Positions 8,187 to 17,000 of a stretch of DNA of 64,000 nt are shown here, piece by piece. The position numbers and the translations under genes are program-made. The notes below the pieces were generated by a model. The model did not search any database. It saw nothing but the letters and a program-made list of their open reading frames with translations, and was not told where the DNA came from. Positions within the stretch are counted from its first letter, which is position 1; each line of letters begins with the position of its first letter. Origin of the DNA: Alphaproteobacteria bacterium (GTDB lineage: Bacteria; Pseudomonadota; Alphaproteobacteria; Micavibrionales; UBA2020); NCBI GenBank assembly GCA_025934695.1, contig JAICWS010000001.1, forward strand, positions 711,301-775,300. The letters are read 5' to 3'.

Positions 8187-8900
8187 ATGAAATCCTATAT
8201 TAAAACAATCGGATGGCTTGCCATGATTCTGCTGTCCCTCGCCGCCCTTCCCGCCCGGGCCGATACACAGGCACACCCGGTCGTTCTTGAGCTGTTCACG
8301 TCGCAGGGCTGTTCCTCCTGCCCGCCGGCGGACAAGCTTCTGGGCACGCTGGCCGACCGGCCCGATGTGCTGGCGCTGTCTTACCACATCACGTACTGGA
8401 ACAGCCTGGGCTGGAAAGATCCCTTAAGTTTCGAGGGCGCCACTGCGCGGCAGAACAGTTACGCGGTCGCGATGGGCGCCGACCAGGTTTACACACCGCA
8501 GATGATCGTCCAGGGCGCGCATGATGTCGCTGGGACCAACGGCTCGGGCATCGATACCGCGATCGCGGATTCCGGCGCGAACGGACTTTGGATTCCCGTT
8601 TCAGTGACGCGCGAGGATAAGAAGCTCCATATTCATGCCGAAGCGAAAGCGACGCTGGATGCCGATGTGCTTCTCATCGGTTACGTCGGACATTCGCAAA
8701 ACCCCGTGCCGCGCGGCGAAAACGCCGGCACCGTCGCGGAACACCGCAACAGCGTCGTTTCGATCCAGTCGCTGGGGGCATGGAAAGGCACCCCGCTTGA
8801 TTTGACCGCGGACGTGCCGGAGGGCGACGGCTACGCCGTGATCCTGCAGAGCGCCAATTACGGGCCCATCATCGGCGGTGGTTGGGGTGGCTCTCATTGA
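8187..8900 (+). CDS. Secreted DUF1223 (thioredoxin-like fold) protein
   Basis: A 237-residue periplasmic protein. Residues 1-25 are a signal peptide ending PARA. The hallmark VVLELFTSQGCSSCPPAD (about residues 31-48) contains a CxxC pair (CSSC), as in thioredoxin-related proteins, and the rest follows the DUF1223 pattern (YHITYWNSLGW, YTPQMIVQG). The family is widespread in alphaproteobacteria and its biochemical role is not established; a thiol-disulfide or metal-related role is only a guess from the fold. AGGAAAAT precedes the ATG. The downstream space holds an inverted repeat rather than a gene. Confidence 0.9.
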   Translation: MKSYIKTIGWLAMILLSLAALPARADTQAHPVVLELFTSQGCSSCPPADKLLGTLADRPDVLALSYHITYWNSLGWKDPLSFEGATARQNSYAVAMGADQVYTPQMIVQGAHDVAGTNGSGIDTAIADSGANGLWIPVSVTREDKKLHIHAEAKATLDADVLLIGYVGHSQNPVPRGENAGTVAEHRNSVVSIQSLGAWKGTPLDLTADVPEGDGYAVILQSANYGPIIGGGWGGSH

Positions 8901-8938
8901 GATTTGCATATTCACCTTCTCCGTTGAAGAACTCCCTC

Positions 8939-9057
8939 GTAACCCCGGCGAAAGCCGGGGTCTAAAATCTCTCATACAGGACGGTAGAAACCGCTTACAA
9001 AGCAACGGCCACCGCTTTTGCCGCAATATGTTAGACCCCGGCTTTCGCCGGGGTTAC
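8939..9057. repeat. REP-like inverted repeat, family B (GTAACCCCGGCG type)
   Basis: Left arm GTAACCCCGGCGAAAGCCGG GGTCTA (8939-8964) and right arm TTAGACCCCGGCTTTCGCCG GGGTTAC (9031-9057) are perfect complements across about 66 bases. Each arm is itself a GC hairpin. The same unit recurs at 31045-31161 and in degenerate form at 28853-28968. Confidence 0.85.
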
Positions 9058-9110
9058 GGTTCGACAGATTAACTCTGGCGCAACAGCTGATTGCTCTTTA
9101 AAAATAAAGC

Positions 9111-9734
9111 ATGGTTCTCCGATCCAAAAAAACCAAACCCAAAGCCGAAGCCCCCGCCGTACCCGCGTGGCTGCGCGTCACGCACTGGCTGAACGTGGCG
9201 GCGGTGACGGTGATGGTCTTGAGCGGCTGGCGGATTTACGACGCGTCGCCGATATTTCCGTTCCATTTCCCGGCCGGCATCACATTGGGCGGCTGGCTGG
9301 CGGGAGCGCTGCAGTGGCACTTCGCCGCCATGTGGCTGCTGTTCGTCAACGGGCTTGTGTATCTGATACTCAACACCGCGACCGGCCGCATGAAGATGAA
9401 ATATTTCCCCTTGAGCCTGAAAGAGCTATGGCGCGACATTAAGCAAACGCTGCGCCTGTCGCTGCACCATGACGACCTGAGCCGTTACAACATGATCCAG
9501 AAGCTCTCGTATCTTTTCGCGATCGCCGCGCTTGTCATGATGGTGCTGTCGGGCCTCGTGCTGTGGAAGTCGGTGCAGTTCCCGCTCCTGCGCGCGCTGT
9601 TCGGCGGTTATGATACGGCGCGGGTGATCCACTTCATCTGCATGTGCTTTATCGTCGCCTTCACCTTCGTCCATGTCGTCATGGCACTGCTCGTACCGCG
9701 CACGCTGAAAGGAATGGTCATTGGCCGGTTCTGA
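9111..9734 (+). CDS. Cytochrome b561-type membrane subunit (di-heme cytochrome b)
   Basis: A 207-residue inner-membrane protein with four to five hydrophobic helices. Histidines sit in the expected places: RVTHWLN at the start of helix 1, ALQWHFAAMWLL, and VIHFICM with FTFVHVVMAL in the last helices, consistent with heme b ligation as in formate dehydrogenase gamma and other b561-type subunits. It overlaps the following molybdopterin oxidoreductase gene by 14 bases, so the pair should form one complex in which this subunit passes electrons between the quinone pool and the periplasmic molybdenum enzyme. This is an arrangement comparable to MsrQ/MsrP, but MsrQ itself is a different family. Confidence 0.85.
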   Translation: MVLRSKKTKPKAEAPAVPAWLRVTHWLNVAAVTVMVLSGWRIYDASPIFPFHFPAGITLGGWLAGALQWHFAAMWLLFVNGLVYLILNTATGRMKMKYFPLSLKELWRDIKQTLRLSLHHDDLSRYNMIQKLSYLFAIAALVMMVLSGLVLWKSVQFPLLRALFGGYDTARVIHFICMCFIVAFTFVHVVMALLVPRTLKGMVIGRF

Positions 9735-10494
9735 TAAAAAGTTCGTCCGCATCGACAAAAAGCTCGTCATCAAGGACGCGCAGAAAGTCATCGCCGATCC
9801 GTATCGCCGCCTGTTTATGAAGAAAAGCATGAGCCTGGGCGCGCTTGCCATGCTCAGTGGCTGCGACTTCACCGACGGCAATTCGGTCGACACCGTGCTG
9901 AAGGCGATTTCGCGCTTCAACGACAAGGTGCAGGCCTGGCTCTTCGACCCGAAGCGCCTGGCGCCCGAATATACCGAGACGCAGATCACGCGCCCCTTCC
10001 CTTTCAACGCCTATTACAGCGAGGCCGAAGTGCGCCCCGCGCCGCAAGGATACAAGCTCAAGCTCAGCGGAATGATTGCCAACAAACGCGACGTCACGCT
10101 GGCCGAGCTTCACGCCATGCCGCAGACGGAGCAGATCACGCGCCATATCTGCGTGGAAGGCTGGAGCGCGGTAGGACGCTGGGGCGGGGTGAAGTTCAGC
10201 GATTTCCTGTCGCGGGTGGGGGCGGACCTGACGGCGAAATACGTCGGTTTCCGCTGCTTCGATGATTATTACACGAGCATCGACATGCCCACGGCCTTGC
10301 ACCCGCAAACGCTGCTGACGCTGACCTTCGACGGCAAGACTCTGCCCCCAAAATACGGCTACCCGATGAAGCTGCGCATGCCCACCAAACTGGGGTACAA
10401 GAACCCAAAATACATCGCCGAGATTTTCGTCGCCAACGACTATCCGGGCGGTTATTGGGAAGACCAAGGTTATGAATGGTTCGCCGGCTCCTGA
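9721..10494 (+). CDS. Molybdopterin-dependent oxidoreductase, sulfite-oxidase fold, Tat lipoprotein
   Basis: A 257-residue protein of the sulfite oxidase/MsrP fold. Cys144 in RHICVEGWSAVGRWGG is the expected molybdenum ligand, and FRCFDDYYTSIDM and YPMKLRMPTKLGYKNPKYI match the family. The N-terminus has RR (29-30) followed by LFMKKSMSLGALAMLSGC, which reads as a Tat signal ending in a lipobox with Cys48; the 28-residue extension before the twin arginines is unusual. Translation appears to start at a TTG that overlaps the end of the cytochrome b gene, with AAAGGA upstream. Substrate is unknown; methionine sulfoxide or sulfite-like compounds are family-based possibilities. Confidence 0.85.
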   Translation: MAGSDKKFVRIDKKLVIKDAQKVIADPYRRLFMKKSMSLGALAMLSGCDFTDGNSVDTVLKAISRFNDKVQAWLFDPKRLAPEYTETQITRPFPFNAYYSEAEVRPAPQGYKLKLSGMIANKRDVTLAELHAMPQTEQITRHICVEGWSAVGRWGGVKFSDFLSRVGADLTAKYVGFRCFDDYYTSIDMPTALHPQTLLTLTFDGKTLPPKYGYPMKLRMPTKLGYKNPKYIAEIFVANDYPGGYWEDQGYEWFAGS

Positions 10495-10570
10495 ACCGGC
10501 GGTTATGTCATCAATAAAATTGTGGAAAGCCGCCGTCTTCGGAGTAAAATCACAGGGGAATGGGGGCCTC

Positions 10571-11080
10571 ATGAGCAAAAATTCGAAACTGATCGGCGTA
10601 TATCCGGGCACCTTCGACCCATGCACTCTCGGCCACCTCGACATCGTCGAGCGCGCGCTGAAGGTGATTGATCACCTCGTGATCGCCATCGCCGACAATC
10701 CCGGCAAGGGCCCGCTTTTCAGCGAGAAGGACCGCATCGAACTGCTGAAGACGGATTTGTCGAACAACAAGAAGATCAGGGGCAAATCCTGGGAAGTCGT
10801 CACCTTCAACGAGCTGCTGATGGACTTCGTGCGCAAGCAGAAGGCCCGCGTCATCGTGCGGGGCCTGCGCGCCGTGTCGGATTTCGAATATGAATTCCAG
10901 ATGGCCGGGATGAATTCCTATCTCGACGACAAGATCGAGACCGTTTTCTTCATGGCGCAGGACAAGCACCAGCTTATTTCCTCAAGGTTCGTCAAGGAGA
11001 TAGCCCGTTACGGCGGCGATGTGAGCCATTTCGTCACGCCCAATGTGGTACGCGCGCTCAAAAAGAAATTTACAAAATAG
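10571..11080 (+). CDS. coaD: Phosphopantetheine adenylyltransferase
   Basis: A 169-residue cytoplasmic enzyme that transfers AMP from ATP to 4'-phosphopantetheine, giving dephospho-CoA. The nucleotidyltransferase signature is visible as YPGTFDPCTLGHLDI (T/HxGH motif), followed by RGLRAVSDFEYEFQMAGMN and the family ISSRFVKEIARYGGDVS motif. The start at 10571 gives the usual family length; an in-frame ATG 33 codons upstream would overlap the previous gene and add a non-conserved extension. The gene is followed by tRNA-Lys on the same strand, which has its own promoter. Confidence 0.97.
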   Translation: MSKNSKLIGVYPGTFDPCTLGHLDIVERALKVIDHLVIAIADNPGKGPLFSEKDRIELLKTDLSNNKKIRGKSWEVVTFNELLMDFVRKQKARVIVRGLRAVSDFEYEFQMAGMNSYLDDKIETVFFMAQDKHQLISSRFVKEIARYGGDVSHFVTPNVVRALKKKFTK

Positions 11081-11098
11081 GTAATTCGGCGTATAAGC

Positions 11099-11126
11099 TT
11101 GACCCTGCTGAGCAATTAGCTACATT
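11099..11126 (+). promoter_or_regulatory. Promoter for tRNA-Lys
   Basis: TTGACC and TACATT separated by 16 bases, placing the transcript start about 12 bases before the tRNA 5' end. Confidence 0.6.
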
Positions 11127-11144
11127 CCTCAGCACCGAAAACGT

Positions 11145-11219
11145 GATTCCGTAGCTCAGCGGTAGAGCATCTGACTTTTAATCAGAGGGTCGTGGGTTCA
11201 AATCCCACCGGGATCACCA
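11145..11219 (+). tRNA. tRNA-Lys (anticodon TTT)
   Basis: A complete cloverleaf. The acceptor stem pairs GATTCCG with CGGGATC (one T-G wobble). The D arm is GCTC-AGCGGTA-GAGC, the anticodon arm TCTGA-CTTTTAA-TCAGA with anticodon TTT, and the T arm GTGGG-TTCAAAT-CCCAC. The discriminator A is followed by an encoded CCA. A run of T follows immediately. Confidence 0.97.
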
Positions 11220-11247
11220 TTTTTCTCAAAAAATTGAGCGGATATTT

Positions 11248-12855
11248 TCAGGCGTCGAGCCAGGCGCGCCGGCGAATCATGCCCATGTGAATCTTGATGC
11301 TCAACAGCAGCAGCAGCAATCCCGCGCCGCTGAGACCGGCCGGGACCGCCCAGTTCCAGAGGCCGCGGTCGATGATTGCATGGGCGGGATCGGCGGGATC
11401 ATAGAGCACGCCGACCGCTTCGCCGCGCTCTTCCAGCGGAGAACTACTGCCGGTGCTGTCGCGGAATTCCTGTTGTGCGCCGTCGCCCCGCGTGAAATCG
11501 ACCACCGCGTAATAAGTGTAACCGCCGTGCGTCTGGCTGACGCTATCGAGCCTTGCGACTTTTCCCTGGGCGCGGCTACCGGAGCTTTCCAGCTGCGCGA
11601 GGTTGTGTCCGACGTAGGCACCCCCGGCGACCAGCAGCACGGCGGCCACGACAAGGATCGGCATCGCCGAGCCCGAGTTGCGCTCCTGCACGCGCAACCG
11701 GTCACGGATATCCTGTTCGCTCAGAGGTGTGCCCGCGGCCGCGCGTTCCGTCCGCTTGCGCGCCATGAACTGCTTGCCCGTTTCGCGTTGATCGCGCGGC
11801 TTGATGATCTTCTTCAGCTTCCAGGCGCCGTGACCCAGCAGATAGGCAAGAATGCCCAGGACGAAAATATTGAACTTCATGTGCGACAAGGCATAAAACA
11901 GCAGCGCCGCGCCCGGCAGGAAGAACAGCAGGCCGAACAGGACCCAGAGCGCGGAGCCCGTCGCGACGCTTTGCGGATCGTCGGGGCGCACGAAGAGCGT
12001 CAGTTCCGTGCCGGGCAGCTTGTCGCCGATCCAGTTGCTGCCGGAATCCGACGGGGCTTGCACCGCGGCGCCGTTGCCATCGGTATATTCGTACACCGGA
12101 TAATACATCTCGCCGCTGAAGGCGCCTTTAAGCTTATTCGACCCCGACGCCCGCCGCCGCGACTGGTGGAACATCGCGAAAAGGATCAGGCTGCCGACGC
12201 CGCAGAAAATCGCCGGCAGCGCGACGTTATGAGACGCGCTGCCGATCAGCGCGTGAGCAGGGTTCGCCGGATCATAATGGACCGCCACGGAAGATCCGTC
12301 GGAAAATGAAGGACGGCTGAAGAACGCGACCCTGTCCGTGACCTGCCGCGCCGTCCCGCGGTCGTCCTGGAACGAAACCACCGCGTAATAAGAGACGCCG
12401 CCTTTCGAACCGCGCCTTTCCTCGTTGCGCAGGACCTGTCCTTGCGTCTCGATGCCCTTTGCGGCGAGCATCAGGTAATCGCCAGCGGTCCAGGCGCCGA
12501 TGCCGACGAAGGCGAGCGGCAAGGCGAAAATCATCGCAATGAAAAATAGCGCGAAAATCCCGGCGATAGGATTCTTCCTGAAGACCTTGCCAAAGCTTTC
12601 CCGGGCCGGTCTCAGCGCGGGATCCGGCGGCGCCGGAATGTCCGCCGCCGCGCCCGCATCCGCCGTCTTCGGAACGATGCCAGTGGCGCGCACGCTCACG
12701 ATGCGCCCGTTCACGCGGATACCGGTGACATGGAGATAGATGTACCAGGCGATGATCACTCCGCCGATGCCCATAAAGACCAGCGCGATCACCAGCATGC
12801 CGACCTGGTTCCAGGCCAGGATTGCCGAAAAAGCCGTATCCGCAAAACCGTTCAT
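11248..12855 (-). CDS. DUF3592 multi-repeat membrane protein
   Basis: A 535-residue membrane protein with at least three copies of the DUF3592 module. The clearest two contain SYYAVVSFQDDRG ... VAVHYDPANPAHALI and TYYAVVDFTRGDG ... VGVLYDPADPAHAII; a central copy is degenerate (YYPVYEYTDGNG ... LTLFVRPDDPQS). Hydrophobic segments separate the modules, so each beta-rich module probably sits on one side of the membrane. The start at 12855 is chosen because AGGGGAC precedes it; a longer frame would collide with the divergent DUF1622 gene. Function is unknown for the family. Confidence 0.85.
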   Translation of the reverse strand: MNGFADTAFSAILAWNQVGMLVIALVFMGIGGVIIAWYIYLHVTGIRVNGRIVSVRATGIVPKTADAGAAADIPAPPDPALRPARESFGKVFRKNPIAGIFALFFIAMIFALPLAFVGIGAWTAGDYLMLAAKGIETQGQVLRNEERRGSKGGVSYYAVVSFQDDRGTARQVTDRVAFFSRPSFSDGSSVAVHYDPANPAHALIGSASHNVALPAIFCGVGSLILFAMFHQSRRRASGSNKLKGAFSGEMYYPVYEYTDGNGAAVQAPSDSGSNWIGDKLPGTELTLFVRPDDPQSVATGSALWVLFGLLFFLPGAALLFYALSHMKFNIFVLGILAYLLGHGAWKLKKIIKPRDQRETGKQFMARKRTERAAAGTPLSEQDIRDRLRVQERNSGSAMPILVVAAVLLVAGGAYVGHNLAQLESSGSRAQGKVARLDSVSQTHGGYTYYAVVDFTRGDGAQQEFRDSTGSSSPLEERGEAVGVLYDPADPAHAIIDRGLWNWAVPAGLSGAGLLLLLLSIKIHMGMIRRRAWLDA

Positions 12856-13018
12856 GGTGTCCCCTGTGCCATAAACACTTTTTGACTGTAACACTTCCGG
12901 AGGAGGGACGCACCCGCGGTTTTTTTTGGCCACCAAGCGTCCGGAGCGATTTAACCGCCGCCCGCGTTCGCATCCCATGCATCCGGCAAGCGCAATTCCG
13001 TTCATGGCCTGACGCGCC

Positions 13019-13357
13019 ATGGAGGCGATTAAGATATATACGGTCTATCTGTCGAACGGGGTGGAAGGAATGGCCGCCCTGATTATCGCCATTGCCGCAT
13101 TGCAGGCTACTTATTATGCGTTGCGCCTGTTCTTTTCGCGCCCGCAGGCCCCTGAAGAAAAAAAGACGGAATTGCGCCTTCAAATGGGTCGCTGGCTGTC
13201 GCTCGCCCTCGAATTCGAACTGGCCGCCGATATCCTGCGCACCGCCATCGCGCCGACCTGGGATGAAATCGGCAAGCTGGCGGCGATCGTCGTCCTGCGG
13301 ACGCTGCTGAACTATTTCCTCGAGCGCGAGATCAGGACATCGGAGAAAGCGGCTTGA
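13019..13357 (+). CDS. DUF1622 membrane protein
   Basis: A 112-residue protein with two hydrophobic helices separated by a charged loop. The segment MGRWLSLALEFELAADILR and the following APTWDEIGKLAAIVVLRTLLNYFLERE are characteristic of DUF1622, a small inner-membrane family of unknown function. The last codons overlap the next gene (TTGA overlap at 13354-13357), which suggests translational coupling with a second, shorter protein of the same size class. Confidence 0.88.
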   Translation: MEAIKIYTVYLSNGVEGMAALIIAIAALQATYYALRLFFSRPQAPEEKKTELRLQMGRWLSLALEFELAADILRTAIAPTWDEIGKLAAIVVLRTLLNYFLEREIRTSEKAA

Positions 13358-13635
13358 CCGCGGCAGTTTACGCGGGCATGGCCACCGCCCTGGAATTCGG
13401 CGGCGCGCCGATCATCGCGTTTCACGCGCTGCTGGCCTTCGCGCGCGCGCTTGGCCGGCAGGACGCGCTTGAGGCGCGGAAAATCCTTTCCAAAGGGGCA
13501 ATTACCGGGCTCGATTTCAAGCTGGCGGGCACGCTTCTCAAAACGCTGACCCTGGCCGAGGCGCACCAGATCGAAATGTTCGCGGTGACGCTGGCGCTGC
13601 GGATATTCCTGAAAAAATCGTTTCAGGACGGATAA
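13354..13635 (+). CDS. Small membrane protein coupled to DUF1622 gene, probably a diverged relative
   Basis: A 93-residue protein starting at a TTG that overlaps the preceding stop codon, or at ATG 13378 if the TTG is not used. Two hydrophobic regions (about 1-30 and 63-86) and the order helix-charged loop-helix resemble its neighbour; the phrase ALEFGGAPIIAFHALLAF also resembles the N-terminal half of longer DUF1622 proteins. Its function is unknown. It may form a heteromer with the upstream protein. Confidence 0.7.
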   Translation: MTAAVYAGMATALEFGGAPIIAFHALLAFARALGRQDALEARKILSKGAITGLDFKLAGTLLKTLTLAEAHQIEMFAVTLALRIFLKKSFQDG

Positions 13636-13640
13636 GCGGC

Positions 13641-13805
13641 CTATCCTTGCGCGCCCAGATAGGCGTGACGCGCTTTCAGGAATTCAATGCGCGCGTGGTC
13701 GAAGTCGATATCAGGCCCGCGATCATGGCACTTCTGCATCGCCGCATAGGATGCGCGCATGCGCTGGAACGCTTCTTCGGTCAAAACGGGGCTGTTGCCT
13801 TTCAT
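13641..13805 (-). CDS. Small hydrophilic protein, possibly SOS-regulated
   Basis: A 54-residue charged, helical protein (MKGNSPVLTEEAFQRMRASY ...) without signal or membrane segment. The start at 13805 is chosen because a long purine run (GAGGAGGGTAAGGAA) stands directly before it; upstream in-frame ATGs have no such site. A GTTC-N7-GTTC direct repeat lies 67 bases upstream of the start on the same strand, the form of LexA operator used by alphaproteobacteria. No family is recognised. Confidence 0.6.
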   Translation of the reverse strand: MKGNSPVLTEEAFQRMRASYAAMQKCHDRGPDIDFDHARIEFLKARHAYLGAQG

Positions 13806-13871
13806 TTCCTTACCCTCCTCGAGTGAAACACCGTTCATCGTCACTTCATCATAAGTGGGGAGGCATGTAAA

Positions 13872-13886
13872 GAACAAAAATGGAAC
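13872..13886 (-). promoter_or_regulatory. Possible LexA (SOS) operator
   Basis: On the minus strand the sequence reads GTTCCATTTTTGTTC, which is the alphaproteobacterial consensus GTTC-N7-GTTC. It lies upstream of the 54-residue protein gene. A match this short can occur by chance. Confidence 0.4.
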
Positions 13887-14052
13887 AAATTGAGAATATT
13901 TCGCTATTTCTATACAGAATGGAAAAAGAGTTTGCTGATTGATTATCAGATGCTCGACTGTCGCTGGGAAACAATACGGCAAGCATCAACAGCCTGCAGC
14001 TCGCGCAGGCCCTGTCGCGAGCGAACCTGATGACCGGGTTGAAGGCGGTCGC

Positions 14053-17000
14053 CTATACCACGAAGTTGCCGCTTTCGACCATCGATGAGAGGTCGAAGTT
14101 GCGCGTGTGCAGTGTCAACACGTTGACGAAGTCGGCTGGATTGCCTGTTCCGTCGGGATCGATGGAAATCACGACGCCCGCGCCGCGCGGCGCTGCCGTC
14201 GCCTCGACGAATTCGCTGAAATTGCCGATATTCGCGCCGTGCAGGAGATTGGAGATGTCGATGATGTCTCCCTGCTTCACGCTGAAGTCCTGGATGTTGG
14301 CTGTGCCGTGCACGTCCGTTAACTTGAAGACATCCGCGCCGTTGCCGCCATTGAGCGTGTCCGCGCCCGATCCCGCGACGAGCAGGTCGTTGCCGTTGCC
14401 GCCCAGGAGAACGTCAGTGCCGGCTCCCGCCACGAGCGTATCATTGCCGTTGTCGCCGGAGAGCCTGGTATTGTTGCCGGCGCCCGCGGTAATCACATCG
14501 TCGCCATTGCCGCCGTCGAGAATGTCTTTCCCGGAGCCTCCGAACAGCATGTCGTTGTCATTGCCGCCCTGGAGGTTGTCGTTGCCGTCGCCGGAGCGAA
14601 GGATATCATTGCCGTTGCCGCCCTGGAGAACGTCGTTGCCGGCGCCGCCATCGAGCGTGTCGTTTCCATTGCCGCCCTGGATATTGTCGTTGCCGCCCAT
14701 GCCGAAGATCACGTCGTCGCCATTGGTGCCGTGCAGATTATCCCTGTTGTCGGTGCCCGTGACGGCGCCGGAGGGCAGGCCGATCGTCAGCGACACCGTC
14801 GCCGTATCCGTTGCGCCGTTTGAATCTTTGAGCGTGTAGGTGAAGCTGTCGCTTCCCGTATAGCCTGTTGCCGGCGTATAGGTGAAATCGCCGTCCGCCT
14901 GCAAGGCGACCGAGCCATGCGCGGTCGCAGCCGAGAAGGCGATGGTGCTGAGAGGGTCGCCATCGAGGTCCGTATCCGGACCGCTCCCGTTGTCGGCCAT
15001 CACGTTTCCGGTGACGGAGCTGTTCTCGACCCCGGTGAAGCTGTCGGGTTCCGCGACCGGCGGATTATTGGGCGGATCGCTTACCGCAAGGGTCACGTTG
15101 CCCGTCGCCGTATCGCCATGGCCGTCCTGGAGCGTATAGCTGAAGCCGTCGGAGCCGGTAAAACCGGTCGTCGGCGTATAGGTGAAACTCCCGTTCGCCT
15201 GCAGGGAGACAGAGCCATGCGCCGTGGCAAAGGTACCGGCGGCGACGGACAGGGCATCCCCGTCCGTGTCGCTGTCCGCGCCATGACCGTTGTTTGCGAG
15301 CACGTTGCCCGTAAGGGGATGGTTCTCGGTCACGTTGAAACTGTCGGGCGCGGCGGTCAGCGCGCCGCCCACCGCGATGGCGACGGTTCCGGTCGCCGTG
15401 CCGCCCGCGCTGTCGTTCAGCGTATAGGTGAAACTGTCGGCGCCCGTGAAGCTGTTGGCCGGATCATAGGTGAAGCTGCCGTCGGCATTCAGGACGACAT
15501 TCCCGCCATGCGCGGTCGTCAGCGTCGCCGCCGTGACGCTCAAGGCGTTGCCGTCAGGATCGCTGTCGACGCCGTGACCGTTGTTTTGCAGCACGTTGCC
15601 GGACAGGATATGCGTCTGGCTGACCGTAAAATCGTCTTCCTGAGCGACGGGCGGGGCATTGACGCCGATTTTCACCGTTCCCGTCGACGAGGTGCCTTCG
15701 GAATCGTTCAGCGTGTAAGTGAAACTGTCATCGCCGTGAAATGTGGACGCAGGCGTATAGGAGAAGCTGCCGTTGGCGTTGACCGTCACATGTCCGCCGT
15801 TTACGGTCGTCAGCGTTTCGGCCGCGACGGAAAGCGTACCGCCGTTGGGGTCGCTGTCCGCGCCGTGGCCATTATTCTGCAGCAGGTTGCCGGTCAGGGC
15901 GTGGCCCTGCTGAATGCTGAAATCGTCTTCCTGCGCCACGGGTGCGAGGGGCGCGCCCGATCCGCCGACGGTGACGTTGACCGTGCCCATGGACAGGCGG
16001 CCTTCGCTGGAAACGAGGTTATAGTTGAAGCTGTCCGTGCCCGAGAAGCCGGACGCCGCCGTATAGGTGAAGCTGCCGTCCGCATTCAGGACGACGTTGC
16101 CGCCATTTGCGCTGGTCAAGGTCCCCGCCGTTATGGACAATGTGCCGCCGCTGGGGTCGCTGTCGGCGCCGTGACCGTTGTTCTGCAGTACGTTGCCCGA
16201 AAGTCCCTGGCCCTGCTGGACAGTAAAATCGTCTTCCCGCGCGACCGGCGGCGTGGAAGCGCCGATCGTCACGGCCGGATAAGTCGAAGTTGCCGAAGTC
16301 ACAAGATTGGCGGTCGTATCGAAAGCGCTGGAATTGACGTTCGAGAGCTCGGCGATGACGACGGCCGTTTTCGCGCCGCTGCCGTCAGGGTCGAAGCTGA
16401 TGATCGTGTCGCTGCCCAGTTGCGAAATGACCACATAACCGTCCGCAACCGCATTGGCGCCAGTATAGCCAACTGCCTGGAGAAGCGCGCTGACGTCGAC
16501 GACGTCGCCGCCGGCGCCGGTCTGGAAGTCGGTTATCGTGCTGCGCACATCTGACGCGGTGCCGTTTTCAACCGCCTGCACGTCCTTCAGCACATCGGGA
16601 TGGAAATAGAAGGTATCGCTTCCCGCCCCGCCGGTCATAACGTCCTTGCCGCCGCCGCCCACGACGACGTCGTTGCCGGAGCCGCCCGTCAGCGTATCGG
16701 CTGCCGTGGTGCCGACCAGGATGTTATCGTTGCTGTCGCCCGTGACCGTTACGCCCGGCCCGGCCTGGATGGTCAGGTCCGACAGGTCGCTCTTCGGGTA
16801 AGGCCCCGGGTTTTCGAGGATATGGGTGGTGCCCTGGTCGAGCGCGATGAAATTGGCCAGGCGGTCGCCTTCGATTTCCTGCGAATCCGGCGCAAGATGC
16901 CATGTGTCGGTTGACCACTCAGACGTCCAGCCCGGCGTGGACGACGGTTCGTCGCCGCGCATCGGAAGATCGCTGTAGTTGGTGGCAAGATGGACGTCGC

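Noticed and set aside
14338-14720. Tandem GC-rich repeats resembling a CRISPR or satellite array
   Set aside because: They encode RTX nonapeptides (GGxGxDxLx) in frame within the epimerase fusion protein.
14917-16554. A 545-residue plus-strand frame inside the epimerase fusion gene
   Set aside because: Its repetitive sequence is the antisense of the cadherin-like repeats; no start signal.
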